Origin: Megaleporinus macrocephalus
Taxonomy: Eukaryota; Chordata; Actinopteri; Characiformes; Anostomidae
DNA: 64,000 bases
Assembly (NCBI GenBank): GCA_021613375.1
Contig: CM038709.1
Span: forward strand, 33,554,915-33,618,914
Reading direction: 5' to 3'
The translations under genes and the position numbers were made by a program. The notes below the pieces were generated by a model. The model was not told the DNA's origin and did no database searches. It saw only the letters and a program-made list of their open reading frames with translations. Of this stretch, positions 24,701 through 36,171 are shown piece by piece (the stretch's first letter is position 1; each line of letters opens with the position of its first letter).

Positions 24701-24717
24701 AATTTCTTGTTTTCCAT
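17313..24717 (-). CDS. ercc1: ERCC1, DNA excision repair protein, nine coding exons, 363 aa
   Basis: Coding exons (minus): 24717-24655, 24191-23748, 20193-20090, 19790-19691, 18872-18796, 18665-18566, 17777-17706, 17546-17478 and 17375-17313; all borders are GT-AG and all phases join. Exon 1 begins [11 protein letters not shown], like the KKF-I-PLD start of mammalian ERCC1. Exon 2 ends NSIIVSPRQ. Exons 3-6 give the central domain ([65 protein letters not shown]), which in human ERCC1 binds XPA and DNA. Exons 7-9 form the tandem helix-hairpin-helix ([23 protein letters not shown]) that dimerises with XPF. The heterodimer cuts 5' of lesions in nucleotide excision repair and acts in interstrand crosslink repair. 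The Asn, Tyr and Tyr positions used for XPA binding in human (RGNP, RYHN, YIH) are conserved. The N-terminal exon 2 is long (148 codons) and low in complexity, making the protein about 65 residues longer than human (297). Intron 2 holds a LINE and intron 6 a SINE. Confidence 0.96.
17935..18205 (-). mobile_element. tRNA-derived SINE in ercc1 intron 6
   Basis: On the minus strand it starts with 'GGGCGGCATGGTGGCATAAT' (A-box region) and about 45 bp later 'GAGTTCGATTCCC' (B box), the pol III promoter of a tRNA-derived head. The body contains 'GTGTGGAGGTTGCATGTTCT' and 'GGGTTTCCTCCGGGTATTC', typical of a widespread fish SINE. Inserted in the same orientation as ercc1, between exons 6 and 7. Confidence 0.85.
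18679..18724. repeat. (CA)23 microsatellite at the acceptor of ercc1 exon 6
   Basis: On the ercc1 strand this is (TG)23 followed by T6 and GCAATAG, so the repeat ends 13 nt from the first exon base. It occupies about a third of the 130-nt intron 5 (18666-18795). Confidence 0.95.
20525..23107 (+). mobile_element. L2-like LINE, 5'-truncated, intact reverse transcriptase, in ercc1 intron 2
   Basis: An uninterrupted frame runs from about 20525 to the TAA at 22290-22292. It begins within the region between endonuclease and RT ([15 protein letters not shown]), then has [54 protein letters not shown], the catalytic [10 protein letters not shown], the thumb ([23 protein letters not shown]) and a C-terminal LKTYLF. 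The endonuclease domain is absent. A long 3' UTR ends in a hairpin-like tail 'AAGCTGCTTTGAGACAAC' and (TTGAC)n repeats at 23093-23107. Lack of stops and an intact YADD indicate a young insertion. It is antisense to ercc1. Assignment to the L2/CR1 group is from motif memory. Confidence 0.88.
24447..24543. repeat. Palindromic MITE-like element in ercc1 intron 1
   Basis: Two arms of about 43 bp are imperfect inverted repeats: 'GTTAGCTTCTTATTCGAATT' at 24447 and its reverse complement ending at 24543, each followed inward by 'CCACCTTAAATGG'. The loop is about 12 bp. It lies 110-210 bp downstream of the first coding exon. Confidence 0.8.
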
Positions 24718-24900
24718 CGCCCAAACGAAAAACAGGGAGCGAGATATTGTTCTGTTTATAGTGTAGTCACTCGCCACTGCTGCTCAGGAGTAATCAATCG
24801 AGTACAGACGCATCGATGGCCACGACGACGTATATGGACCAAAAGGGGGCGCCAGTGCACCGCTGATTTCCCGTTTACGAGTACCAGTTCCTTCAAATGG
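24718..24900 (-). promoter_or_regulatory. Probable ercc1 5' UTR and promoter
   Basis: Sequence directly upstream of the ercc1 start codon, locally richer in CG (around 24800-24880: CGATGGCCACGACGACG, GGGGGCGCCAGTG). No TATA box at a sensible distance; a TATA-less housekeeping promoter is inferred from position and composition only. Confidence 0.45.
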
Positions 24901-27000
24901 TGGAAACTGACTTTCACTGGCTTTAGTTATACTGAGTTTTCCCTTTCGTTTTCACCTCTTTGTTCCAGCGTAACAGATTTTACGGATAAAACAGGTGTAT
25001 TACAGGTGTAATATGTTCAAATAGATTTCTGCGGTCTAATCACTTGTAGTTGTTATATAAAACACATAAAACATAACTTTGTGTACCAGATATCACCAAA
25101 ACACCGTGAAGTTTTAAGTAAAGTAAGAATGGTAAAAGAGGATATTTCAGAGAATATATTTTTTTTATCTATCAGTTATGTGGGGTCTGGTTGAGTACCA
25201 ACCCAGTAATCTGGCCATAGAGGGCGCTGTTCATTTGAAAGGGAACGCCTGCATAAAGTTGAATGCAAGTTAATTGATAAAACAAATGAGAGTGTTTTAA
25301 GCGGAGTGTAATCTGTTTATAACAGCGTTAGTAGTTACTCTTTAGGATCACTTTAGTGATTTCTTTGTCTGATTTATTTGTCCTTCTGTATAAATGCAAT
25401 GTACAAATGATCATGCACTCTTCATCTTTGTTAAAATTGAACAAGTTCCAGTAAATGGAAAATAGACCTTTTGCCATGTGACAATAAAAAGTCTGCAGTG
25501 ATAAAAATGGCCTCTTTAGAGAACAAGTTCCCTCAGTCTTTAGTAAAATTCTGCACCAGGGACCTCAGCCACATGACCAGTGCAGTCCAACATGGCAGAG
25601 TCCTGCGTCCAGCTTGTGCTGCTGAAGTAATGGTGATGATTTAATCAAGACCATCGTCTGCCTGTCACCTCTGATCACAACTTGTTAGATCACACACGCA
25701 GACCCTTTATATAACCGTTTTACACACACATAGGTATGCATGTGTGTGTGTGAAAGAGAGAGAGAGAGAGAGAGAGAGAATTAAATGAACACTTCTGCAT
25801 AATTAAATGGTTAAGATGTGAGCACATCATTCAGAAATGTTCACAGTGCTGGTGATGGTAACTAGACATCTCAAGTGTTTAAAGCCTCTAAAATCTCCCT
25901 TTCACAGAACGTGACTATGAAAATGCTGCCAGGGACCTAAGACACTGTTTTACAATCTTTTTCAGATAAGCTTTTGGCCTAAAACGTTTTAAGAAATACA
26001 AATATGGCAGAGGTACATGCAGGGGATTGTAGGAAGAAATAGATTTTTACCAATAATTTGCCATGATTAACATTACATATCTAAATTCAGAAGTCATGTG
26101 TCAGTTCACCAGTGGTTCTGGATAGTAAATAAAATGTCTATATTTGGGCTGTAGACTATGTGATCCCTGGTTCCTATCACCACCACTGTAAAGACATCCG
26201 AGTTGGTTAGTCTCTCTAATAAACCACTCTGAGTGACTTTGTTTACATTCTGCAATATAGTCCCAATCCTAGTTCCACTGTGCTACTTTACACAAGGATG
26301 CATATGGTAAAACATTCATAAATTATTTAATTAGTAAATTAATACATTCCTATCTGCAAATAAAGCTAATAACTAATTTCTGAATACTAGCTCCCATTTT
26401 ACTTCTGTAAATATTTTTGTGGACCAATAGAAATGGTCTAAAATTGTTTATTATAAAATGGGCATGCAGTCAAACTTTTCTTCTATAAAGTTTATGATTT
26501 TGGAGATTTGCTTTGCTATGACAGTCTCAATACAGTTTTGCTTGGCTACATATTCCTATTCATATGGTATATGTCACGTCTGTGTACCATTAAAGGTTAT
26601 CTAATTAAGAAGCTCAAAGTGCCGGGACAGCTGTATTTTAGGCACTTTACACTGTAGGGGGGTTTGTTTGTGTATGTATGTGTAGAGGATTCGGGACATC
26701 CCGTCACTTGCCCAGGGTCCCACAGACAGATGGTGCCAGCTTCATTCTGAAAACACGACACAGTGTGCCAAAAACAACACACACACAACACCTCTGGCAT
26801 CATTCCAGCACATGTCAATCACTTCCGACATCTGTCAAAAAGTGAGACACATACAAACACATTGTCTTGGATAAATATAGTTTGGCAGCTTTCCACTAAA
26901 CTGTTATTCCTGTTTCTGTATGAGGGCCAGCTGAATGTCTCTACATTCACACAATGGTCATGTTTGACTTTCATAATAGAAAACATTGCAGATAATGGGG

Positions 27001-27070
<70 letters not shown>

Positions 27071-27230
27071 TGTCTTTGTAAAATCCGATGAGTTGATTCA
27101 TGTCAGTTGCCACTGAAGCCTCTGCAAGAAAAACTGAGCTGGGATCAGATGCAGAACATCAGATTATAGAGATTATAATTGTGAACATCTTTACATCATC
27201 ATTCATATTTCATTTGATTTACACTTTCAT
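24900..27230. other. Gene-free stretch upstream of ercc1 with simple repeats
   Basis: No exon seen. Contains a (GA)n at 25757-25779, a dispersed repeat piece at 26165-26250 that resembles 63335-63430, and an uninterrupted (AT)33 at 27004-27069. Confidence 0.5.
27004..27069. repeat. (AT)33 microsatellite
   Basis: About 66 bp of uninterrupted AT dinucleotides, self-complementary and able to extrude as a cruciform. Confidence 0.95.
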
Positions 27231-27235
27231 TCCAG

Positions 27236-27425
27236 ACTTAGGCTTAGTGCACAGAGAGGCAGATTAAGGAGGAGTTTGAGAAGCTTTACAAATTTCTATG
27301 AGATGAAGAGGCAGCCAGAATAGCTGCACTGAGAGAGGAAGTGGAGCTAAGTTAGGTAATAAAAGGAAAGATTGAGAAGATGACAAGAGAGATATTGTTA
27401 CTTTCAGAGGAGCAGATCATTTTTA
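27236..27425 (+). pseudogene. Isolated, decayed TRIM coiled-coil exon
   Basis: From 27257 the plus strand reads RQIKEEFEKLYKFL, stop, DEEAARIAALREEVELS, stop, VIKGKIEKMTREILLLSEEQII. This is the coiled-coil exon of fish TRIM35/finTRIM-like E3 ligases, whose intact form carries EEFEKLHxFLRDEEAARIAALREE. The first stop is TGA where the family has an Arg CGA codon, a typical CpG decay. A pyrimidine-poor 'CCAG' acceptor-like site precedes it at about 27235. No RING, B-box or SPRY exon is near, so it is a dispersed dead fragment, not a working gene. Confidence 0.8.
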
Positions 27426-27689
27426 ATCTGCTTGCCACCATTTTTCACTAATGTTAATTTGGGCTTTATTTCCATATGAAATTTTATGTGTTTTATATTT
27501 GAGACCTTTCGACCCTTATCATTCAAAATACTGACCCATAGTTAAAAAAATAACTGATACAATTAACACCCAATAAACTGATATGTCAGTGTTGTCCTTA
27601 AAAAGTACAATTTTTTTTGCCCAGGGTTTGCCCAGCCTTGATATTAGGTATGTATCTGTCTCTTTATGTCTCTGTCTCTTTCTCTCTCT

Positions 27690-27808
27690 TCATCCCTTTC
27701 ATAAGATACAAGAGATATATTTGCTGTTGGCAAGCAGGTTATCCTCCTCAGGTTCTGGCAGGATACCTAAAAATGGCACTTAGTGGCTTGTTAGCACCAC
27801 CCGGTTCC

Positions 27809-27891
<83 letters not shown>

Positions 27892-27914
27892 CCTCTCTCT
27901 CTCTCTCTCTCTCT
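27690..27914. repeat. (CT)n microsatellite
   Basis: Nearly pure CT from 27812 to 27914 (about 50 units, few interruptions). The plus strand is all pyrimidine over this length. Confidence 0.95.
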
Positions 27915-28159
27915 GCCCCCCACCCCTCTCAGGCTGCACGCTGGGTGGAGTGTGTCGAGCTGTCAAACGGCCTGCTCCCGGGTGCGTGCAAGAGTGTGTG
28001 TGATATCGGATATGTATGTGTGCGTGGGGGCAGAGGTGTAACGGCTCGATCCATAGCGACCTGCCGTCGCCGGCCCAGAAAGAGGACAGATTGGCTCTCC
28101 AGCTGTCCAACTGAAGCCCTCCAGTACCCCTGACTGAGACCACCACATGCCTTGATATT

Positions 28160-28163
28160 ACAC

Positions 28164-28226
<63 letters not shown>
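28160..28226. repeat. (AC)n microsatellite
   Basis: About 33 units of AC after one interruption (CACACGCACA). Confidence 0.95.
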
Positions 28227-28228
<2 letters not shown>

Positions 28229-28551
28229 AACTGCACTAACTACTGTACTCTCAGCCACTGTCACAGTTGTATACAAAAGTTTGAAAGTAAGTTAACACAT
28301 TCTCTGCTCTCATAAAGTTTCAGTGTCCTGCAAATTTTAGTGCACAATCTCTTTCTATTTGTCAAATTTAACATACTGGATAATAGCAATCTAAAATATA
28401 AGATATGCCTTAACTTTTGTAAAGGTTACATTTTCTGTTTTCCTTCTTTCTTTATTTTTCCCAACAACAATTAAACAATAGTAATTGTGTGTTAAAACTA
28501 GCATCTATCTGTATATGTAATCAAAACATGCACCATTTGGATTATATCGGA

Positions 28552-28605
28552 CCCACTGCTGCACATTAGAAATCCCAGTTTGGCCTTGTTAGCTGTTCAG
28601 CACCT
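28552..28605. repeat. First copy of a perfect 54-bp direct repeat
   Basis: The 54 bp from CCCACTGCTGCACATTAG to TTCAGCACCT recur without a mismatch at 29675-29728, 1123 bp away. Outside these limits the flanks differ. It is not a simple repeat. Confidence 0.9.
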
Positions 28606-29674
28606 ACATTTATTTCTGCTGAAATCTAAAAAAATTTTTATTCCTCTTTTGGAAAGTTACTGTTTTAAAGATACAAAGTTTTGTTTCAACAGTGATGTAT
28701 GTAGGTAGATATATGTAATAGATATAATAAATGTTTTGTCCAAAAACACACACACAAACACACACATTCAGATGCACAGCAGTTAAATATGCATTTCAGC
28801 CACATATGCACCCTCATGTGCCAAGTGTTACAGTGACCTTTACATTTACTCAAGGGGCTCCACACAGACCGCAGTCAACCTGCTCTACACACACACACAC
28901 ACATTAATATACACTATTTCATTGCCCACTTTTTAGTTTGGTGACTTAATCACACTATATATAGACTAAATTACTTGTAACATTTGTATACACTATATTT
29001 CCTCTTTTTCTGTTGGCTACAAACATGTTCAGTCAGTATGACATCAGCAACCACTGCTTATTTTATTAGATTATTATAGATGTTCTGCTGGAAATGTATT
29101 TTTCATGTTGATGTCAGTGACCTTGTTATTTTACTTACAGGAGCCTAGAGTGAAAAACTGTATTTACATTGGAATCATTGAAAAAGGAGAATTTAGTACG
29201 TAGAAATGACACATCCTGAAGCTCAAATATTTTTGTCTCTTCCCTCAAATATAAATCCCACATTTACAAAAAGGGGCAGCTTGTTGCAAAATCCTAAACT
29301 ATAACCCATCAGACTTAACTCATTAATATTTACACCCCAAATGCATACATTATCTCATGTTCCAGTGCAGTGAAACAAAGACAATGTGGCAACACTAGTA
29401 ATGTACCTTTCCAGATCAGGACTTTTCATATTCTTTTCAATGAACCAAACGTGGCAGGCAGGGTTGATGTTCATTTTTAAATGAAACTGATATTGGCCTT
29501 CTATTCGTTAGTTTCTTAATCGAATGTGTTGTTCAACCTGAAATGTGGCCTAGTGAACAGCAACACAGCTTGCAATAACAGTAGCACTGTGTTCAATTTC
29601 ATCACGCATTCACACATAGGCACATAATTAACCATGTTTTCACAGCCAGGTTACAACACTGTCGGCCCCTGCGG

Positions 29675-29728
29675 CCCACTGCTGCACATTAGAAATCCCA
29701 GTTTGGCCTTGTTAGCTGTTCAGCACCT
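29675..29728. repeat. Second copy of a perfect 54-bp direct repeat
   Basis: Identical to 28552-28605. The copy sits in a relatively GC-rich, non-repetitive context (29640-29845) ahead of a (GT)n. Confidence 0.9.
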
Positions 29729-29843
29729 CTCCCAACCAACCACACACACACACAGTGTCCTAACCTGGGACCAGCTATTCTCAACACTGCCTGTTAGCTA
29801 CACTATCACAGCATGGTCTCTCATTGGCCCCTGGTGGATTCTC

Positions 29844-29849
<6 letters not shown>

Positions 29850-29899
<50 letters not shown>

Positions 29900-30080
29900 C
29901 AGAGCTAGAGGCAGTCTTTAGGGGCGGACGGGGACAGGCTGTGTGCGTCTGTGGACAGGCTGTTTCCCAGTTGTGACAGTGAGCAGTGCCTTATGATCAC
30001 AATTAGAGAGAGTGAGAGAAAGAGAAAGAGAGAGATAGAGAGAAAGAGAGAGAGAATGAGAGAGAGAGAGAGAGAGAGCA

Positions 30081-30114
<34 letters not shown>

Positions 30115-30125
30115 TGAGAAAGAGC
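29850..30125. repeat. (GT)n followed by a (GA)n-rich purine tract
   Basis: (TG)n at about 29848-29892, then a purine-rich block at 30003-30122 made of GAGA and GAAA units. A second purine block lies at 30433-30480. Confidence 0.9.
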
Positions 30126-30431
30126 ATACATTGATAATAGTAGTTAACCGAAAATTAAAGAGGAATTGAGACATGTGACAAAAACAAACCAAAGACACTT
30201 ATGTAAGACGTATATGTCATCTTGGTACACAATTAGGTAATAAATAAGAAGAATAAAGAAAAGTAATGTAGTAGTCGTTTGTGGGAGATAAGGAGAGGGA
30301 TGAGAAGGATAAAAAAGAGTGAAAGAGAGAGAAAGAGTGGGTCTATATGGAAACAAGTCAGGTGTTGAGAAAGGCAGGACACAATTAACAAAAACTGTGG
30401 AAGTATCTCTAATGACAATGGTCAGAACCCA

Positions 30432-30472
<41 letters not shown>

Positions 30473-30649
30473 AAGAGAGAAATAGGAGTAAGAACGGTGC
30501 AGCCTATGACTCATTAGAGGCCTGGGTAGGTCAACAAAACATAGCCAACCATCACCAAAAGAGATTTAGCTTCTTAATAAGGGTTCATATGCGGGCCCTA
30601 CATCACTTATGTATCAGTGCCGATGCAGATAAAGCGAAGATGTCGTGAG

Positions 30650-32520
30650 TTGTCCTTTTGTTCAGTTATGTTTGTGATAATTGTCATGAAGATTTCATCA
30701 TGTTTGAAATTATGACAGTTTATGTGTCATGTTGAATTGCTAAGTGTGCTCTCATGAGCTACCGGCCGGTATCACTCCTTTCTTTTCTATCAAAAATTCT
30801 TGAGCGTGCTGTTTATAACCAACTGTCTCCCTTTCTCACCCAGAACCTGCTCCAGGACCCCAACCAATCTGGCTTCAAACCAGCGCACTCAACAGAAACA
30901 GCCCTCATAGCAGTGACTGAGAAGCTCCAGACTGCAAGATCATCCAAACTGTCATCGGTTGTGATCCTTCTGGACCTCTCTGCAGCTTTCGACACGGTGA
31001 ACCACAAGATCCTTCTGTCTGTCCTCGCTGACTTGGGAATCACGGGCTCTGCATGGAAGTGGTTTGAGTCCTATCTAGAGGGGCGGTCTTACCAGGTAAC
31101 ATGGAGAGGGTCTACATCTGCTCCTTGCAGGCTCCTCACTGGTGTCCCTCAAGGCTCAGTGCTAGGTCCACTCCTCTTTTCACTCTACACCCGTTCTCTT
31201 GGTGATGTAATTACCTCTCATGGTTTCTCTTACCACTGCTATGCTGATGACACTCAACTAATGCTTTCCTTCCCACCCTCTGACACTCAGGTTTGCAGTC
31301 GTATCTCTGCATGTCTGACCGACATCTCTTCATGGATGACAGCTCATCATCTGAAGCTCAATCCCAGCAAGACTGAGCTGCTGTTCATCCCTGCAACTAC
31401 AGGTCCTCAGCAGGATCTTGCCATCTCATTCGAGAACTCTTTGATTGTTCCGTCTAAAGATGCAAGAAACCTTGGTGTGACTCTGGATGACCAGTTATCG
31501 TTCTCAGCCCACATTACGAACCTGACTCAGTCATGCAGATACATTCTCCATAACATCAGACGCATCCGACCCTTCCTCTCTCAGGAGGCCTCCCAGGTGC
31601 TCGTCCAGTCTCTTGTCATTTCAAGGCTGGACTACTGCAACTCACTCCTGGCTGGTCTTCCTCTGCAGGCCATCAGGCCCTTACAACTGATCCAGAATGC
31701 AGCAGCACGGCTCGTCTTCAATCTTCCCAAGTTCACTCATGTCACACCACTGCTGCGCTCCCTTCACTGGCTTCCTGTAGCTGCTCGCATTCAGTTTAAA
31801 GTTCTGATGCTTGCCTACAAAGCCAAGAATGGACCAGCTCCTGCTTACCTTATGGCAATGGTCAAAAGTCGAACCGCACCTCGAGCCCTTCGGGCTTCAA
31901 GTACGGCTCGGCTTGACCCGCCATCACTTAAGATTCATGGAAGACACGCAACAAAACGCTTCTCTGTCCTGGCACCCATATGGTGGAACGAACTTCCACT
32001 GGCTGTCCGAACAGCAAACTCTCTCACGGTCTTCAAACGCAGACTGAAGACCCATCTCTTTGTAAAGCACTTATAATCACTTATATACTAAAGTATTGGT
32101 ATAAACTGTAATTGCACTTTATCTTCTAGGAGCACTGGCTAAGTAATGCACTTGTACTGTATGTAGTCTTGTATTTGTTCTCTTCTCTGTAGGTGTTCCA
32201 GTCTGGCTAGGTATTGCGTTGTCTTTTTTCTAGGTATCAGCACTGGCCCTGTGTTTATGGCAGTGTTTGAGTATAGAGTGGTTTGGACTTAAACCTGTTG
32301 GTACTAGATAGAGATTCGTACTCTAACCAACACTAAGCACTTTTGTAAGTCGCTCTGGATAAGAGCGTCTGCTAAATGCCGTAAATGTAAATGTAAATGT
32401 AAATGTAAATGAGCTGTCATGACACCAAACATCATGACATCTATTGATAATAACCTGACACTGTAATATTACTAGACAAAATCTGTCATGATGGCATCTT
32501 CCAAAACAATGTTAAGTGTT
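30650..32520. repeat. Degenerate TCATGAC-rich repeat split by a LINE
   Basis: The flanks of the LINE at 30761-32411 (30650-30753 and 32412-32520) both carry repeated TCATGA/GTCATGAC-type words, suggesting that the LINE landed inside a non-autonomous repeat. Family unknown to me. Confidence 0.4.
30759..32411 (+). mobile_element. L2-like LINE (UnaL2-type tail), 5'-truncated at the RT domain
   Basis: An open frame to the TAA at 32074-32076 starts directly at YRPVSLLSFLSKILERAV and has [36 protein letters not shown], the catalytic [22 protein letters not shown] and a C-terminal LKTHLF. The 3' end has the conserved 'CTCTGGATAAGAGCGTCTGC' stem-loop and (TAAATG)n repeats, as in eel UnaL2. ATGAGCT stands both at 30754-30760 and at 32409-32415, a likely 7-bp target-site duplication; the apparent start Met therefore belongs to the duplication. 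Endonuclease and palm N-terminus are missing, so it is not autonomous. Confidence 0.9.
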
Positions 32521-34065
32521 CTAGCACAGTGTTTCTGAAAAACAATTTGCCTAGGGCCGCAACCAAGGTGTGGCATGACCATTCTTCTGGTGACCCCATT
32601 ATCAGTATATCCCACTGCAGGGTCTGAGTGGGACTTGTTTTCAGACCAGGAGTAACATAATACAGATAAGTCCACCCCAAACTCTACACATATACACTCA
32701 TTTTCTTTATCTCTTCATTTCTAACTCCATTTTTTCTATTTTATATGCTGCACTAAGATGACCATGGTGGCTAGCGAGTGATAGAATGATAACTGACAAT
32801 GTGACATAATCTTGACGCTTCAGTTATGTTATGTGTGCATTTCTCATTGCCCATCAGCTCAGATATGCTTATATGCCTATGCTTTGTCGTTCTTGTCTTC
32901 TCGGTGCCACCTTGTTTCTTTCTTACCGTTGCTGTCTGTCTTCACATGATTCATGTATGAAAACTGCTAAATTTATTATGCAAACTGATAAAGCCGGTAG
33001 AGAACTGCTTCCAGTGTTACCTTTGCACCTTTGAGAGTTTAATCTCTCAAGGCTTTAGTCAAATTTCAGTCACAACTTAAATAGTGCACCAGTTACACAT
33101 TACCGCCCTTTCAGGCATCATATATTCAGACTTATATGTGTGATTTTATACATTCGCTTGCATCGCAGTACCTGGCCCTGGAACTCCTGCTTGGAATTCT
33201 CCTGAATCTCCTTATTAACCACTCATTTTGCTTAATGAGACAGCAAGTGTTGGTTTTCTAAGCTAAAAATGAGGAATAATTATTGCATATGAGTAGAAAT
33301 GAGTAATTACATAGCAAAGGTTAAGGGGTTAAACAAGGCATCAGTAGACTCCAACCTCCTCTCAAACCCATTCGAGATCAGTCATGATATTCCACTCTTG
33401 GTCTCATATATACTTTGCTACTTAATGGGGTCCCTACCCATAGTGCACTCTGACTGCATCCCTCTTCCCATGACCTACTTCCCTCGCCGCGCGGCACATT
33501 GTTGTGTGTCTTTTCGGGTGGCTGAATACACAGGCCTCCTGCTTTTCAGGCCTCTAAACAAGCAGCCAAACAACAGCATTAACACAGATACTCTGTTTGT
33601 GTGCATGTGTGTAACAGCATGGCGTCCGCACACTGCCGCCATTGTGGCCGCTCACATGCCGTATTGTTGCCGCACGACATCATCGCCTCACAGCAGCTGT
33701 TGCCGATGGAGACGGGCGTGACCGGATTGGGCCTGCCCCTCACTCTGTGTGTGTGGCGCCTCTTTTAGACTCTGTCTGGTTTTGTTGGAGGGTATAAATG
33801 GTACAATGTTCTGATTCAATCAAAATTCAATAGGCAACAGCCCAGTGATTATGTTGCATTTACTCACATACAAGACTGTTTCAAAGTTTGAAATCACATG
33901 TCATATAAGGGCCTTTATCCTGCAGTTTTCTTGTGTTTTATTTTTTGCCCAGAGGTCCATGGTTTGCATGGTTTGCTAGACAAACCCAGTCAAAGTTTTT
34001 AGATTCCTATTTCACAACCTATTTTTATTTCTTAAAAATAAACTGCAAGCTTTTGTTCCTGTACC
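32520..34065. other. Gene-free stretch with a GC-rich non-repetitive block
   Basis: No coding exon recognised. 33470-33770 is markedly richer in G+C and CpG than its surroundings and contains ATTGTT/ATTGTG words (SOX-type cores). Function unknown; see findings. Confidence 0.4.
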
Positions 34066-34069
34066 TTAA

Positions 34070-34770
34070 AGACCGGTAGCCACATGAGCTCCAGGACCAC
34101 ATCATAAAGCGCTTGTCATGAAATACTATTCATGGCTGCATCCACAAATGCAAGTTAAGACACCACTACATGAAGCAGAAGACAGAATCCACCAATGCTG
34201 CAAGCTTCTCTGGGCTGCAGCCTATCTAAGATGAACTCACACAAAGTAGACATGTACGTCATTGACTGACAAAAAAAAACGTTGTCAAAAATAAAGGACA
34301 TTGTGTTTGGGTCAAAGAGAACAAGTCAAGGACTATTGTAATTGTCACCAATGTAAAGCTCAAAATCCAGCGTCTGTCATGGTCGGGGGGCTATGTTAGT
34401 GTCAATGTGAGTAACTTGCAGATTTTTGAAGGCACCAGAAATTCAGAGGGGTACATGCGATCTAAACAACAGAAAAATGCACTTTTGCAACTAAAACAAT
34501 TGGTATCCTCAGTTCCCAAACGATCACTGCTAAAAGAAAAGGTGATGTAGCACAGTGGTAAAAAATGCTCCTGTCCAAACTTTTTTGGAACATGTTGCAA
34601 ATATTGATGGAGGGTACATATATTTAAAAAAGAGATATAATTAGATTAAATATAAAATATCTCATCTGTGTACGGTTTCTAATTTAATACAGACCAAAAA
34701 CCTTTTTTCTGCTTTTTGCTTTTATTTGCATTTCCTTTGCTGTTCCAACTTTTTTTTAAATGTGCCAAAT
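34070..34770 (+). mobile_element. Internally deleted Tc1/mariner-type transposon
   Basis: The left half matches the transposase fragment at 12828-13165 (GTCTGTCATGGT, GTAACTTGCA). Near 34445 the sequence jumps to the transposase C-terminal region, with CCTCAGTTCCCAAACG, AAAGGTGATGTAGCACAGTG and 'AACTTTTTTGGAACATGTTG', as in the 3' end of the same fish family (family recall from memory). About half the coding region is deleted. Confidence 0.65.
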
Positions 34771-36083
34771 ATATTTGACTTTTTCCCCACATCTCATCCT
34801 CCATCCTACTTTCTCTTCATCTCTTCACCTCCAATAGGCAACACTTAATTGCCCATAAATGTCACAGCTTTTGAGTTTCCAATGTTCTATGAAATTAACC
34901 CATATTCCGCACCTCAACCACACACACTCAAAAACCCACATACTCGCTAAATTGTCTCTCCTGAGTCAGAGCAGCTCATTAGTGGAGGTGAACACCCAGA
35001 GATTTAGAATTAGACTTAAAGCAGAGAAAGACACCTGACAACATTTATTCTAGCAGCTCATCTTAGTGTGTGTGTGTGTGGTCATGAGGGTCACTGGGGA
35101 AATTAAGCCCAAAAGACTTTGTGCCTTGCCTTGTTATTGTTGCAACTGATTGCAAGTGCAGTGGTAACTCAGTCACACTGAAACCTCTACTATTCTTAGA
35201 CCAGCTTTTATTACAGATCTAGAACTTTCACATTCAGATATACCTTCCAGTGGACTGTCAGTGATGACAAAAGCATGGAATTTTGTTAAATTCAATATTA
35301 TGCAATACAATAGCTTATGTCCTAAAATCTCATTTGCATTTAAAACAGATGTAAAATACAACCACTTTACATGATGTTATCACTAGTATATTTTGTAGTG
35401 CATGACCTCTCGTGCCTTATTGCTTTATTTTCCCCTCATATTACATGAAAAACAAGCAGATCAATTCTGTGAAAACATGGATTCGAAACTTTGAATTAAT
35501 ATAACACTAATGTTTGAAAAGTGAGAAGATGTTTTTATTAGGATTTAAATTAAAGGAAAATAAATTGCTGTTGGCCCAAAAGAAAAAAAGTTTCTTTATT
35601 TTATGTGATATATTTTATATCAAAACAAACATAAAAACATCATACATGCAAACTCAGACCTGTGGGTAGAGAATGTAACTAAAAAGTAAAATACTGAGAA
35701 CACTTGTTAAGAAAGCAAAAAATAGACCCCCTTGTGGGCTCTTTGAGGAGTTTGAGGGATTAAAGTCAATCACTGGGCTTGTTTTAGTGCCTATGTCTGT
35801 GATCATATTCTGCTGAGTATTTATTTATCTCTGTTAATGAGTGCATGTTAGCTGAATGTGTGTGAACAGTGTGAAGCTTTTTGGTAAGATGTAACAAGGA
35901 GACAGAGGAGCTCTGTGTTCTTTCGGCCTGCATAGTCTCAACAGAGGAAAGAATCAGAGGGAAACACGTGTGTGGATACAGGTGCTGTCTTGTTGCCAGG
36001 GCAATGGGTGATGCAGTCTGGGGGTTTCTGTCCCCTCACACCCTGAACACAGCTGTGTGTATGGGAGAACCTGCCGGAGAGCA

Positions 36084-36085
<2 letters not shown>

Positions 36086-36171
<86 letters not shown>
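36086..36171. repeat. (AC)n microsatellite
   Basis: About 43 AC units with one ACATAC interruption. Confidence 0.95.

Noticed and set aside
27617..28276. Long frames in the CT/AC repeat region on both strands
   Set aside because: Repeat translations (poly Leu-Ser, Cys-Val, Glu-Arg); artefacts of microsatellites.
33299..33721. 140-residue plus-strand frame
   Set aside because: No domain, no signal peptide, runs across the GC-rich island; cysteine-rich end reflects composition.
36086..36171. Tandem arrays as a CRISPR locus
   Set aside because: Simple dinucleotide repeats in a vertebrate genome; no spacers of regular length, no cas genes.
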